Of a DNA stretch of 64,000 bases, positions 25,282 to 35,476 are shown piece after piece. Within the stretch, counting starts at the first letter, position 1. Every line of letters begins with the position of its first letter. The stretch covers positions 248,001-312,000 of the forward strand of contig NZ_JMLK01000007.1 of the NCBI RefSeq assembly GCF_000686725.1, written 5' to 3'. The translations under genes were made by a program, and so were the position numbers. The notes below the pieces were generated by a model. That model was given only the letters and a program-made list of their open reading frames with translations. It did not search any database and had not been told where the DNA came from. Source of the stretch: Clostridium akagii DSM 12554 (GTDB taxonomy: Bacteria > Bacillota > Clostridia > Clostridiales > Clostridiaceae).

Positions 25282-27720
25282 ATGTATAAAAAATTGTCCG
25301 ATAAATATTTGTTTCAATATTTTATGCTTCATTCTAGTAGAAAAGACAGCATTTATTCAGAAAAGCCTTTTTATATTACCGGGGAAGAACATAAACAATT
25401 TGTTGACACTTCAACGGTATTGAATAACCTTGTATTAAAAATCATAAATAATATAAATAGCAGGTTTGCAGATTTCAAAGCCTATATACCAGATTTTAAG
25501 TATAAGGAAAAGATTCTTAATTTAAAAAGACCAGTCCATGATGTTTTCTGGGTAAGATATGATGGCTTTCTTAAAAAAAATGGTGGCATATTTTATAGTG
25601 AATTTAATTATGATAAGCCTTGTGCTGAAAGAGAGATACTTGTTACAGGGGATATGGAAGCCTACAATAATATAAATATAAATTTTAGATACAATTTGAA
25701 AGAAGCTTTAAGACATATTATTAAAAGGCAACCAGAAAAAAAATTGTATAGAATTGCTCTTCTTGCAGATCCATGCCATTATGAAGAATCTTTATTAACA
25801 TTTTTATTACAAAGTGAATTAGCACATAAAAATATTGAATTTATTAGAGTTGGTCCTAAAAATTTATGTGTAAATGATGGTCTAGTTGTTGCATTTAACA
25901 AAAGAATAGATGTGATTTGCAGATTATTTCCCACGGAATACAGCTGTGAAATAAAGGATTTTGATAAAATATTAGATGTATTTGAAATGGGTAAAGTGGA
26001 TATAATTAATGATCCAAGAGTCATAATTGGACAATGCAAAAATCTCTATACGTATTTGTGGAAACTAGTAAAAAGCGGCGATGGTAGATTATCAAAAGAA
26101 GAAACTACAGTAATATCAGAAACTCTACCATATACTCAAAGTTTTAATATAATTCACAAAGAATATATTTTAGAGCATAAGGACGAAATTGTTTTAAAAC
26201 CTGTTTATGGGAGATACAGCATTGATGTGTTTATAGGCACAATGTGTTCACCTGAAGAATGGATAGAGGTTTATGAATATATTAAAAATAGTGATAAATC
26301 TTTTATTATTCAAAGCTTCTGTAGTATAAGGCAAAGCGATACATTTTATACTCCAGATGGAAACTTTGTATTTCCAGTAAAAGCTTTTGCTAATATTGGA
26401 TGTTTTTTAATTGAAGGCAATTTTAGTGGAGCGGCAGTTAGATGGAGTAAGGGATATTTAACAGAAGATGAGAGTACTTTTATTACACCTATTGGAGTTA
26501 AAAGTGATGTAATAGAAATAAAAAAAACAGATGTTATTAACAGGAAAAATCTTTGGAATAAAGTTACTGAAAGAGCAATGTTTGAAGCAGACTTTACAGG
26601 AAAAATGGCTGGAAATATTGAGTACATAAGTTTAGATTATATAAAACTAAAGCGAGAAAAGTACAATGAACTTGTGTTTGCCACAGAAAAATTAGCACAG
26701 ATAATGGCTAAAACTCAAAATATAGTTTTAGATAACATAAAAAACTTTGCGGATGTTTTAGGCATAGGTGAATTAGAGGAAATGGTAAAGCATAGAGCTA
26801 CTAATGAATTTGTATTTTTAGCAAGAATGGATTGGGCTATAGACTTTTCAGGAAAATTAAAACTTCTTGAAATAAATTCAGAAACCCCTGCAGGACTTAT
26901 AGAAAGTATTTTTATTGATAAAATAATTATAGAAGAACTAAATATAAGCCAAGAGAGTAGTAATAAGGATTTAAAAGAAAAAATATTAAGGCAATTTAAA
27001 AAAATTATTCAGGATTATAAGGCTGTTCATTCTATAAAAACAATAGGTATATTGTCCAGCACATACTATGAGGATTGGTATACGGCAAATGCATTGTATA
27101 AAATAGTTAAGGATTTACCTTATGAATTTGTTGTAGGTAGTATTTATGATTGCAAGGTTACCAGTGGTGGAAAACTAAGTTTATTTGGCAAAGAATTAGA
27201 CGCGGTGTACAGATATTATCCACTAGATTTTTTCATAAAAGAAAATATGGAACCTTTAATGGAGGCACTGAAAAACACATTGTCCATTAATCCAGTTCAT
27301 ACAATAGTTTGTCAATCAAAGGCATTCTTTGCGGTTATGTATGAATTCTTAAAGCAGGGTTTATATGATGAAGAAGAAAAAAATATTATATTAAAGTATA
27401 TACCAAAAACAAGCCTTGAAGTAGGTGAACTTAATACGTTTGATTATATTGTTAAACCTGTACTTTCAAGAGAGGGAATAGGTGTTAAGTTTGCATCGGA
27501 ACTCGAAAAATTACCTGAAGAAAACTGCATATTCCAAGAAAGAGTAAATACATTAAGTTTAGAACAAAATGTGTACAGTAACCTGGGAAAAACAAGGGAG
27601 ACACTTTATCCTATAATTGGAACCTACGTAACTGGAAAAGAGTTTGCAGGTATATATACAAGGCTAGGTGAACTTATTACAAGTAATAAATGTGTTTATG
27701 CACCAACGTTTGTTGAATGA
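25282..27720 (+). CDS. Double glutathionylspermidine-synthase-type ATP-grasp ligase
   Basis: An 812-aa protein of two homologous halves. Half 1 has R92-x-D94, E107-x-N109 and K306-P; half 2 has R515-x-D517, E530-x-N532 and K725-P. The D-to-E spacing is 13 residues in both. This order (Mg ligands before the ATP lysine) is that of the circularly permuted GspS synthetase domain, which joins a carboxylate to an amine through an acyl phosphate. LEINSETPAG in half 2 is close to the family consensus; YSEFNYDKPCA in half 1 is more divergent. E. coli YgiC has only one such domain in about 385 aa. It probably forms amide bonds on the upstream lipoprotein or a cell-surface amine. Confidence 0.75.
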   Translation: MYKKLSDKYLFQYFMLHSSRKDSIYSEKPFYITGEEHKQFVDTSTVLNNLVLKIINNINSRFADFKAYIPDFKYKEKILNLKRPVHDVFWVRYDGFLKKNGGIFYSEFNYDKPCAEREILVTGDMEAYNNININFRYNLKEALRHIIKRQPEKKLYRIALLADPCHYEESLLTFLLQSELAHKNIEFIRVGPKNLCVNDGLVVAFNKRIDVICRLFPTEYSCEIKDFDKILDVFEMGKVDIINDPRVIIGQCKNLYTYLWKLVKSGDGRLSKEETTVISETLPYTQSFNIIHKEYILEHKDEIVLKPVYGRYSIDVFIGTMCSPEEWIEVYEYIKNSDKSFIIQSFCSIRQSDTFYTPDGNFVFPVKAFANIGCFLIEGNFSGAAVRWSKGYLTEDESTFITPIGVKSDVIEIKKTDVINRKNLWNKVTERAMFEADFTGKMAGNIEYISLDYIKLKREKYNELVFATEKLAQIMAKTQNIVLDNIKNFADVLGIGELEEMVKHRATNEFVFLARMDWAIDFSGKLKLLEINSETPAGLIESIFIDKIIIEELNISQESSNKDLKEKILRQFKKIIQDYKAVHSIKTIGILSSTYYEDWYTANALYKIVKDLPYEFVVGSIYDCKVTSGGKLSLFGKELDAVYRYYPLDFFIKENMEPLMEALKNTLSINPVHTIVCQSKAFFAVMYEFLKQGLYDEEEKNIILKYIPKTSLEVGELNTFDYIVKPVLSREGIGVKFASELEKLPEENCIFQERVNTLSLEQNVYSNLGKTRETLYPIIGTYVTGKEFAGIYTRLGELITSNKCVYAPTFVE

Positions 27721-27733
27721 GGGGGAATAAAAG

Positions 27734-28264
27734 TTGAGTTATGATAAATACAAAAAATATAATAATAAGATATTTAAAAATAATAAAAATAATAAAAACA
27801 ATGGTAAAACTAAAAGAAATATAATAATAACCATTGTGGTAAGTATTATAGTAATTGCATTTATAATTGTTATGAATCCAACTCATATTGAAGCTTTAGA
27901 AGGGTATACAGAAATTAAAGAGCAACTTATTGGAACCTATGACTTAGTACCTGAGGATGGCTATTATGCAGGTACTGGTACCCTTAATGGAATAGTCCAT
28001 GCTAGATTTGAAGCTCAGAAGGATGGAAAATTATCGGATACAGTAGATGTTACCAAAAAGTTTTTTGAAGTTGTAAATACACAAAATACTTTAGATGCAA
28101 ATATCAAGGCTTTGAATGGAAAGGTAAAAACATATAAGAGAACCTATAAAAAGGGAACAGACATAAAAACACATTTTTATTATGTTTTGTACGTGGATAA
28201 TAGTAGTAAAGTTAAAGCTTGTGGTACATTGGATACAGATAATGATGATGATAGTGATGATTAG
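27734..28264 (+). CDS. Membrane-anchored protein of the ATP-grasp operon
   Basis: A 176-aa protein: a Lys/Asn-rich cytoplasmic start, one TM helix (about 32-52), and an outside domain of about 120 residues ending in a run of Asp. Features such as EDGYYAGTGTLNG and YVLYVDNSSKVKACGT suggest beta structure. I do not recognise it. TTG 27734 follows GGGGG and comes 13 bp after the ligase stop, so it belongs to the same operon and may hold or present the modified product. Confidence 0.6.
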   Translation: MSYDKYKKYNNKIFKNNKNNKNNGKTKRNIIITIVVSIIVIAFIIVMNPTHIEALEGYTEIKEQLIGTYDLVPEDGYYAGTGTLNGIVHARFEAQKDGKLSDTVDVTKKFFEVVNTQNTLDANIKALNGKVKTYKRTYKKGTDIKTHFYYVLYVDNSSKVKACGTLDTDNDDDSDD

Positions 28265-28387
28265 TAAATTTGACAAATGAAGCTTATAAAATTAGAAAAA
28301 CCTATTGTTGAAACGGAAAATTGTGGATGAGAAGCATGCTATATAAAGAAGCTATAGTAAAACTTATTCTAACGATGAGAACAAATA

Positions 28388-28424
28388 AAAAAAATCACTT
28401 GGATTTTAGCTTCCAAGTGATTCT
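28388..28424. terminator. Terminator between convergent genes
   Basis: AATCACTTGGA and TCCAAGTGATT form an 11-bp stem. On the minus strand it is followed by a T run, so it ends the glutaredoxin-like transcript; on the plus strand it closes the ATP-grasp operon more weakly. Confidence 0.75.
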
Positions 28425-28435
28425 CTATCTAAAAA

Positions 28436-28699
28436 TTAACTTTGAAGTGCTTCTTCAAAAACAGCTTTGACAATATCTTTAGTTGGAACTCCTTCATGTA
28501 TCTTAACATTATTAACATAATATGTAGGAACATAATAGTAATCATAGTTTTTTGAAATTTCTGGTTCAAGTTCTTCATCAATTATTTTAATATCAATATC
28601 GCTGTATTTGGGATCTTCTTTTTTTAATGCATCCATGAAAGAAAATGCCTGCTTGCAGTAAGGACACCAACTTGTTATAAACATAGTTACAGGTTTCAA
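28436..28699 (-). CDS. Glutaredoxin/thioredoxin-like protein
   Basis: An 87-aa protein with the redox motif WCPYC near the N terminus, and the cis-proline segment YYVPTYYVNN, followed by a short C-terminal helix. This is the minimal glutaredoxin-like fold. TTG 28699 is 8 nt downstream of AGGAG, whereas GTG 28708 overlaps it. It may reduce disulfides in the cytoplasm; no partner reductase is next to it. Confidence 0.8.
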   Translation of the reverse strand: MKPVTMFITSWCPYCKQAFSFMDALKKEDPKYSDIDIKIIDEELEPEISKNYDYYYVPTYYVNNVKIHEGVPTKDIVKAVFEEALQS

Positions 28700-28840
28700 A
28701 TTAATCACTCCTTTATTTAATTATCTCACAACAATAACAATTATTATAAAACAATTGTTATTAAATTAATTCTCTAGATTAATAATATAGTGAAACCTGT
28801 AAATTTTCAAGGGGTATTCTATAAAAAACAGGAATAATGT

Positions 28841-29740
28841 CTAAATTTCTGAAAAAATATCTTCTTTGATATGTTTATTAAATATTTTTTTATTAAGCAT
28901 GGCAATTTCGAATTTATATGGAGGTTTTTTAGTTCCATCAGCATTAGCTAGATATGGAGTTTCTAAAATTTTAGGAATATCTTTCAGAAGCGGATGGTTT
29001 GCTATGTAGCAAAGAGCATCAAAACCAATACTACCAAAACCTATCATTTCGTGTCTGTCTTTTCTGCTACCCATAGGATTTTTACTGTCATTAAGATGTA
29101 TTACCTTTAATCTATCAAGTCCTATGATATTGTCAAAATCTTTTAGTACTCCATCAAAATTATTTACAATATCATAACCAGCATCATTAATATGACAAGT
29201 ATCCATGCAGATTGTAAGTTTTTCATTGTACTTTACTCCATCTATGATTTTAGCAAGTTCCTCAAAAGTTTTTCCACATTCAGAACCTTTACCAGCCATA
29301 GTCTCAAGAGCAATATTTACTGTTTGATCCTTTGTAATAACTTCATTAAGTCCCTTTATAATTTGTGCTATGCCAATTTCTTCACCAGCACCAACATGGG
29401 CACCGGGATGTAAAATAATTTGTTTCGCTTTTTTCAGAGCAGCAGTTCTGTTTATTTCCTCCCGTAAGAAATTTACACCGAGCTCAAAGGTTTCAGGTTT
29501 TATGCTATTTCCTAAATTTATTATATAAGGAGCATGTACTACTATTTCATCAATACCATTACTATTCATTTTGTCTATTGCCTCATCAATTCTAAGCTCA
29601 GCAATTGGTTTTCTAGAAGTGTTTTGAGGTGCTCCTGTATATACCATGAAAGTATTAGCACCATAGGAAATAGCTTCTTCAGTAGAACCTAAAAGCATAT
29701 TTTTTCCACTCATTGAAACGTGTGAACCTATTTTCAACAT
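28841..29740 (-). CDS. nfo: Endonuclease IV (AP endonuclease)
   Basis: A 299-aa Nfo protein with a TIM-barrel zinc-binding pattern: GSHVSMSGK start, [66 protein letters not shown] and a final ETP. These supply the trinuclear zinc ligands. It cleaves abasic sites in base-excision repair. ATG 29740 follows GAGGTG; the GTG at 29749 overlaps that site. Confidence 0.94.
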   Translation of the reverse strand: MLKIGSHVSMSGKNMLLGSTEEAISYGANTFMVYTGAPQNTSRKPIAELRIDEAIDKMNSNGIDEIVVHAPYIINLGNSIKPETFELGVNFLREEINRTAALKKAKQIILHPGAHVGAGEEIGIAQIIKGLNEVITKDQTVNIALETMAGKGSECGKTFEELAKIIDGVKYNEKLTICMDTCHINDAGYDIVNNFDGVLKDFDNIIGLDRLKVIHLNDSKNPMGSRKDRHEMIGFGSIGFDALCYIANHPLLKDIPKILETPYLANADGTKKPPYKFEIAMLNKKIFNKHIKEDIFSEI

Positions 29741-30105
29741 ATTTATCACCTCTATAAATTAATTTGTCCTATTATTGTAACACTTATTCTATGAAGTGAG
29801 AATTATATATTGCATAAAAAGAGGTAGCTAAAAATGAAATAAATGTGGCATCTTTTACTTGCCTAACTTTAGAAAAAGTAGTTTGAAATTAATAATTAAT
29901 AGTATGAAACTATTATTGCTAATATATTTATAATTATGAGGAATATCGTATAAAAAGCTTCAATATCAATAATATATTGACTTTTTGATAAAAAATAGAT
30001 ACTATTATTAATAAATTATCAAAATAATTAATAAGAAAAAACGGAATTTTAATATAAATTTTTTATTATATAGGTACAAAATATTTATAAGAAGGGGGAG
30101 ATAAT
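29741..30105. other. AT-rich intergenic region before pucR
   Basis: About 365 bp between divergent nfo and the pucR-like gene. It is very AT-rich with several TATAAT-like sites, but I see no convincing hairpin, riboswitch or small gene. Confidence 0.5.
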
Positions 30106-31323
30106 TTGGTTACTTGTGAAAATATGCTAAAGATGCCAGGTATGGAAAAAATGAAATTAGTGGCAGGAAAAGGTGGAATTGGCAGAATAATAACTTGGGT
30201 TCATGTAATTGAAATACCAGAAGTAGTTGAATGGGTAGAAGGCGGAGAACTTCTATTTATTACTGGAGTAACAATAAAGGATAATACGGAAGCACTTTTA
30301 AAGCTAGTAACAGATATAGATAAAAAAAATCTCTCGGGACTTGTTATAAATGTTGGACCTTATATAAAGGCAACACCAAGGAAAGTTATAGAACTTGCAG
30401 ATGCTTTGAATTTTCCAATATTTGAAGTACCTTTTGCGGTAAGGCTCATTGAAATTACTCACATAATATGCAAGGAGATATTTTCTAGTAAAATTAAGGA
30501 AGAATCCAGGAATAGTTTTATGAATGAATTGATATTTGGTAAATCAGTTATAAAGGATGAAACTATAAAAAGAGCCGTTAAATATGGATACAATATAAAA
30601 AAAAATTATTATGCAATAGTAGCCGATATTGATAATTTTAGTACGTATTTAAAAAAAAGTGGTATAGACAAAGAGAAAAAAATAGTTGAGGTTAAAGAGC
30701 ATATATTACAGTTAATTGATAATGTGATAAAAAGATATAACAAAAAATATATGTATATGATAAAAAGCGATTCCTTCTATTTGATGATTGCGGTAGATAA
30801 AAATCTATCCAAAAGAAATTTTATAGAGGAAATGGCAAGAAGTATTAATGAAGAAATAATAGATAATATCAATGATATTACTGTAAGTATAGGTATAGGC
30901 AGTGAAGCCTCAGATTTAGAAGGATTTAAAAACGCGATACTGGATGCTGAAAATGCAATGGAAATATCTAAAAAATTAAGTGGAATAAATAGCATAGGTG
31001 ATTCAAAAAAACTTGGTGTTTATAAGATGTTTTTCCAGATTGAAAATCAAGATGAAATGATAAATTTGTATAATGGCACATTAGGTAAATTAAAGGAATA
31101 TGAAAAGCTTCAAGCAAAGGAGTTATTAAATTCTCTTCAAGTATATATTGATGAAAACAGAAATATAGGAAAGGCTTCTGAAAAATTGTTTATTCATAGA
31201 AATACTATGAAATATAGGATAAATAAGATAGAAGAAATATTAGAATGTGATCTTAAAGATGATAAGGTTATGTTTCATATAATATTGTGTTTTAAAATAG
31301 GCCACTTTTTAGGTCTCAACTAG
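30106..31323 (+). CDS. PucR-family transcriptional activator
   Basis: A 405-aa regulator with an N-terminal PucR domain (about 1-125), a central GGDEF-like/CdaR segment, and a C-terminal PucR helix-turn-helix with ENRNIGKASEKLFIHRNTMKYRI. Family members respond to purine or pyrimidine breakdown intermediates. It heads the reductive pyrimidine cluster in the same direction and is 177 bp upstream of its first enzyme, so it is the probable activator. TTG start follows GGGGGAG. Confidence 0.85.
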   Translation: MVTCENMLKMPGMEKMKLVAGKGGIGRIITWVHVIEIPEVVEWVEGGELLFITGVTIKDNTEALLKLVTDIDKKNLSGLVINVGPYIKATPRKVIELADALNFPIFEVPFAVRLIEITHIICKEIFSSKIKEESRNSFMNELIFGKSVIKDETIKRAVKYGYNIKKNYYAIVADIDNFSTYLKKSGIDKEKKIVEVKEHILQLIDNVIKRYNKKYMYMIKSDSFYLMIAVDKNLSKRNFIEEMARSINEEIIDNINDITVSIGIGSEASDLEGFKNAILDAENAMEISKKLSGINSIGDSKKLGVYKMFFQIENQDEMINLYNGTLGKLKEYEKLQAKELLNSLQVYIDENRNIGKASEKLFIHRNTMKYRINKIEEILECDLKDDKVMFHIILCFKIGHFLGLN

Positions 31324-31500
31324 ATTTTATAAAAAGTGAAAACATAAATCCATGAATAGTTCACAAAAAAAACTATGAATATTTGTTTAGCATGGACATG
31401 GGATTTAAATTACCAATATGATATTATAATCCTATGAAATTTAATAATTCAATAATTATTAAATAGAATATTGATAAATATTCATTATAGAGGTGATCAA

Positions 31501-32649
31501 ATGAGCTATTCGATTTTTCAAAGTCCTGTGAAAATAATTTATGGAAAAGATTCTATAACAGAAGTTGGAAAACAAGCTGGTAGTTATGGAAAAAAAATTA
31601 TGGTTGTTACAGGAAGAAGTTCTTCAAAAAAAACCGGTGCATTGCAAAAAGTGCTTGAGGGTCTTAAAAAAAATAATTTGGAAGTTTTAGTTTTTGATAA
31701 AGTGGAATCAGATCCTAGCGCAAAAACTATAAGGAAAGGAACAGAAATAGCTAGAGCAGAAGGTATAGATACTATTGTAGCATTGGGCGGAGGAAGTGCA
31801 CTAGATGCAGCTAAAGGAATTAGTGCTATGTGCACCAATCCTGGGGATATTACAGACTATGAAAAAAATATTCTTAAAAATATGGGGCTACCTATAATTG
31901 CAATTCCAACAACAGCAGGTACAGGTAGTGAAATTAGTAAATTCACAGTAATTACCGATACAGAAAAAAAAATTAAAATGCTTATTGGAGGGGAAGCTAT
32001 ACTCCCTAAAGTTGCAATTTTAGATCCATGCCTTACCATTATGATGCCAAAGAATGTTACAGCGGCAACTGGAATGGATGCACTTACACATGCAATAGAA
32101 GCTTACATATCTAAAGCAAGTCAGCCTATGACGGATATTTTTGCACTTAAAGCTATAGAACTAATAAGCAGAAATTTACCAAAAGCTGTGCTTGATGGGG
32201 AAAATATTAAAGCACGCGAAAACATGCTTATAGGACAAATGTATGCGGGATTTGCATTCAGTAATGCTTCAGTAGCATTAGTACATGCTATGGCTAGACC
32301 TTTAGGTGCCTATTTTGATGTAGCACACGGACTTGCAAATGCATTACTACTTTCAAAGGTTATGGAGTTTAACAGACCAGCTTGCCAAGAAAGATTGTTT
32401 CAAGTTGCAATAGCCATGGGAGAAAAGGTTGAAGGATTATCAACAAGGGAAGGAAGTCTTGTTGCGATAAAAGCTATAAATAATTTGTTTTTGGAAACGG
32501 GACTTCCAAAATCATTAAAGGAAGTTGGAGTTTTAAAGGAGAGTATCAGGGATTTAGCAAAAGATGCAATTGCCAGTGGTAGCGTGCTTTTAAATCCTAG
32601 AAAACCAAGTTTAGAAGAAATCATAGATATTTATGAAAAAATATATTAA
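31501..32649 (+). CDS. Iron-containing alcohol dehydrogenase (probable malonate semialdehyde reductase)
   Basis: A 382-aa group III Fe-ADH: NAD-binding GGGSALDAAKGI, TTAGTGSE, metal ligands in GMDALTHAIEAY and later VHAMARPLGAYFDVAHG. In extended reductive pyrimidine pathways an enzyme of this type reduces malonate semialdehyde to 3-hydroxypropionate, and its place beside the aminotransferase supports that role here. ATG 31501 has GAGGTG upstream; the longer frame lacks a site. Confidence 0.85.
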   Translation: MSYSIFQSPVKIIYGKDSITEVGKQAGSYGKKIMVVTGRSSSKKTGALQKVLEGLKKNNLEVLVFDKVESDPSAKTIRKGTEIARAEGIDTIVALGGGSALDAAKGISAMCTNPGDITDYEKNILKNMGLPIIAIPTTAGTGSEISKFTVITDTEKKIKMLIGGEAILPKVAILDPCLTIMMPKNVTAATGMDALTHAIEAYISKASQPMTDIFALKAIELISRNLPKAVLDGENIKARENMLIGQMYAGFAFSNASVALVHAMARPLGAYFDVAHGLANALLLSKVMEFNRPACQERLFQVAIAMGEKVEGLSTREGSLVAIKAINNLFLETGLPKSLKEVGVLKESIRDLAKDAIASGSVLLNPRKPSLEEIIDIYEKIY

Positions 32650-32673
32650 TTTTAGAATTTAGGGGGAAGAAAT

Positions 32674-34023
32674 ATGTCAGCTTTAGAGAGTACAATCACA
32701 GCAAAGCAAGTAAAGGAACTAGATAAAAAATATAATCTTCATTCTTGGAGTGCTCAGGGAAGTTTAAACCCTCAGGTAATTGAAAAAGCAGAAGGAATTT
32801 ATTTTTGGGATAGTGAGGGAAAAAAATATTTTGATATGTCCTCTCAGCTCGTAAATCTAAATGTTGGACATGGAAATAAAAAAATAATTGAAGCTATTAA
32901 ACTTCAAGCAGATAAGATGGCTTTTATGGGACCTGGTTATGCAGTAGATGTAAGATCTAGACTTGCACAAAAGGTAATAGAGAAGGCACCAGATAATATG
33001 GGAAAAGTATTTTTTACACTAGGTGGAGCAGATTCAAATGAAAACGCAATTAAAATAGCTAAAATGTTTACCGGAAGAAATAAAATATTTTCTAGATATA
33101 GATCTTATCATGGTGCAAGTTACGGAGCTGCAAATCTAACGGGAGAGCCCAGAAGGTATACTTGTGAACCTGGAATACCTGGTTTTGTAAAATTTTTCGA
33201 TCCATATATTTATAGAGCCGGTATCGAATTTAAAAGCGAAGAGGATGCATCAAAATATTATGTGGATAAATTAAGAGAACAGTTAATATACGAAGGAGAA
33301 GAAAGTGTGGCAGCTGTGTTTCTTGAAACTGTAACTGGAAGTAATGGAGTAATAATACCTCCAAAAGGGTATCTTAAAGGCGTAAGAGGCGTATGTGATG
33401 AGTTTGGAATACTAATGGTGTGTGACGAGGTCATGACCGGATGGGGAAGAACAGGAGAATGGTTTGCTTGCAATAACTGGGATGTTAAACCGGATCTTAT
33501 TACTTTTGCAAAAGGGATAACTTGTGGTTATGTACCACTTGGCGGAGTAATAGTAGATAAAAAAATATCAGAATATTTTGACGATAACACTTTGATGTGT
33601 GGATTAACATACAATGCTCATCCTCTTAGTTGTGCTGCTGGAATTGCCACTTTAGAGGTTTATGAGGAAGAAAAACTGATTGATAATAGTAGAAATATGG
33701 GTAAAATACTTGGAGATCTTTTAGAAAGTATTAAAGATAAACACCCGTCAGTTGGAGATGTAAGATATATTGGATTGTTTTCAGCGGTGGAACTTGTTAA
33801 GGAGAAAGGAACACGACAGGCGCTAGTGCCATATGGTAAAGATCCAGAAAAAATTATGCCTAGAATTATTGGAATGTTAAAAGAAAAAGGGTTCTCAACC
33901 TTTTCGCATGAAAACAACATAATGATAGCTCCACCACTAATTATTAAGGAAGGTGAGCTTAGAGAAGCAATGGGAATATTTGATAAAGTAATGTGTTTTG
34001 TAGATGAATATATAAAAAAATAA
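32674..34023 (+). CDS. Class III aminotransferase (probable beta-alanine aminotransferase)
   Basis: A 449-aa PLP-dependent omega-aminotransferase. Seen are the PLP-contact segment GGADSNENAIKIAK, SYHGASYGAANLTG, the aspartate in MVCDEVMTGWGRTG and the Schiff-base lysine in ITFAKGITCGYVPLG. In this operon the fitting substrate is beta-alanine, giving malonate semialdehyde for the preceding dehydrogenase. AGGGGGAAG precedes the ATG; the spacing to the dehydrogenase is 24 bp. Confidence 0.87.
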   Translation: MSALESTITAKQVKELDKKYNLHSWSAQGSLNPQVIEKAEGIYFWDSEGKKYFDMSSQLVNLNVGHGNKKIIEAIKLQADKMAFMGPGYAVDVRSRLAQKVIEKAPDNMGKVFFTLGGADSNENAIKIAKMFTGRNKIFSRYRSYHGASYGAANLTGEPRRYTCEPGIPGFVKFFDPYIYRAGIEFKSEEDASKYYVDKLREQLIYEGEESVAAVFLETVTGSNGVIIPPKGYLKGVRGVCDEFGILMVCDEVMTGWGRTGEWFACNNWDVKPDLITFAKGITCGYVPLGGVIVDKKISEYFDDNTLMCGLTYNAHPLSCAAGIATLEVYEEEKLIDNSRNMGKILGDLLESIKDKHPSVGDVRYIGLFSAVELVKEKGTRQALVPYGKDPEKIMPRIIGMLKEKGFSTFSHENNIMIAPPLIIKEGELREAMGIFDKVMCFVDEYIKK

Positions 34024-34098
34024 CGTGAAATTTGTTTAAAGGCAAAAGAAATTTCAAAAATATAATCAAATATAAGAATGCAAAGGGATGTGTATTAA

Positions 34099-35337
34099 AT
34101 GGAAAATATAAATTGTAACAGAGAAAGACTGGAAGATAAGATTGTTACATTTAGTAAATTTGGGGATACGGGAAAAGGTGGAATAACAAGATTATCTTTA
34201 TCACAACCAGCACTTGATGCAAGAGCTGAATTCTCCAAAAGAATGAAAGCAGCAGGCGGGGAGATATTGACAGATGATATGGGAAATATGTATGCCACAT
34301 TTGAGGGATCTGAAAATCTTCCTCGCATTGCAATGGGATCACATTGTGATTCAGTAGTACAAGGTGGAAACTATGATGGAATTTTAGGTGTAATGACTGC
34401 AATGGAAGTAGCTGAAACTATGGCTACGGAGAAGATTCAGCACCGTCATCCAATTACAGTTATTATTTGGACCAATGAAGAAGGAGCACGTTTTGACCCT
34501 GCAATGATGTCTTCCGGTGTTATTACTGGTAAATTTGCTAAGGCGAAGATGCTAGCGTCAAAAGATAACGAAGGAATAACCTTTGGTGAAGCACTAGATG
34601 CAAGTGGATATAAGGGTGAAGAAAAGAATCGAATGAATTCTAAGGAATATATGGCCTTTGTAGAACTTCATATTGAGCAAGGACCTGTGCTTGAAAATGC
34701 AAAAATGGATATCGGTGTTGTAGAAGGTGTTGTTGGTATGGTGAATTATGAATTTGAATTTATAGGTGAGGCAGGTCATGCTGGAACCGTTCCACAGAAA
34801 ATGAGAAAAGATGCTCTTTTTGCAGCTTCTGAGGCTATTCAGTATTTGCACAGAGAACTTGATAAACTTGATGAAAAATTAGTTTATACTACGGGTAGAA
34901 TTATTTGTTCTCCAAATGTCCATACAATTATACCGGATGATGTGAAGTTTACATTGGATGCAAGACACCAGGATCCAGCTGTGGTGCAGCAAGTGGTTGA
35001 AGTTATTAAAGAAATTCCTTCTGAACTAGCCAAATGCAAAGTTAGCTACAATGAATTATGGTCACGTAAAACAGTAGGTTATAATAAAGAATTTGTGAAT
35101 TTAGTTGAAAAAAATGCAAAGCTTTATGGATATTCCAATATGAGAATGTATAGTGGGCCTGGGCATGATGCTCAATTTGTAGCTGATATGATTCCTACAA
35201 CCATGATATTTGTTCCAAGTATTGGTGGAAACAGTCATTGTGAAATAGAAAAAACTACCCTTGATGATTGCCTAAAAGGTGCTAATGTATTGCTTCAAAC
35301 TATTTTAGATATTGATAAGGCATCTGAAAGAAAATAA
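34099..35337 (+). CDS. N-carbamoyl-beta-alanine amidohydrolase (M20 family)
   Basis: A 412-aa dinuclear-zinc hydrolase of the M20/hydantoinase-carbamoylase type: GSHCDSVVQGGNYDGILGV, the catalytic WTNEEGARFDP, HIEQGPVLE, GEAGHAGTVP and the late GPGHDAQFVADM. Context fixes the substrate as carbamoyl-beta-alanine, giving beta-alanine, CO2 and ammonium. Its last codons (ASERK-stop) lie inside the inverted-repeat end of a MITE-like element at 35319-35476, so the original C terminus has been replaced. Confidence 0.87.
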   Translation: MENINCNRERLEDKIVTFSKFGDTGKGGITRLSLSQPALDARAEFSKRMKAAGGEILTDDMGNMYATFEGSENLPRIAMGSHCDSVVQGGNYDGILGVMTAMEVAETMATEKIQHRHPITVIIWTNEEGARFDPAMMSSGVITGKFAKAKMLASKDNEGITFGEALDASGYKGEEKNRMNSKEYMAFVELHIEQGPVLENAKMDIGVVEGVVGMVNYEFEFIGEAGHAGTVPQKMRKDALFAASEAIQYLHRELDKLDEKLVYTTGRIICSPNVHTIIPDDVKFTLDARHQDPAVVQQVVEVIKEIPSELAKCKVSYNELWSRKTVGYNKEFVNLVEKNAKLYGYSNMRMYSGPGHDAQFVADMIPTTMIFVPSIGGNSHCEIEKTTLDDCLKGANVLLQTILDIDKASERK

Positions 35338-35476
35338 CAAGTCAAAGATGCCACGGATATTTTGCGTCAGACAAGGAGACATGTCCCGCTGATAGTGGTG
35401 CTATCTAAGGGTTATGTCAACGCAGTATGACACAAAATAGACTAGTATACTGACTAGTTATTTTTTTGAAGATGCC
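35319..35476 (+). mobile_element. MITE-like element, full copy A
   Basis: A 158-bp element. Its ends GGCATCTGAAAGAAAATAAC and the complement of the right end, GGCATCTTCAAAAAAATAAC, form imperfect inverted repeats of about 26 bp. The reverse complement of copy B (54177-54336) matches along the whole length, with about ten differences by eye. It has no coding capacity. The left end overlaps the end of the carbamoyl hydrolase gene. Confidence 0.85.
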
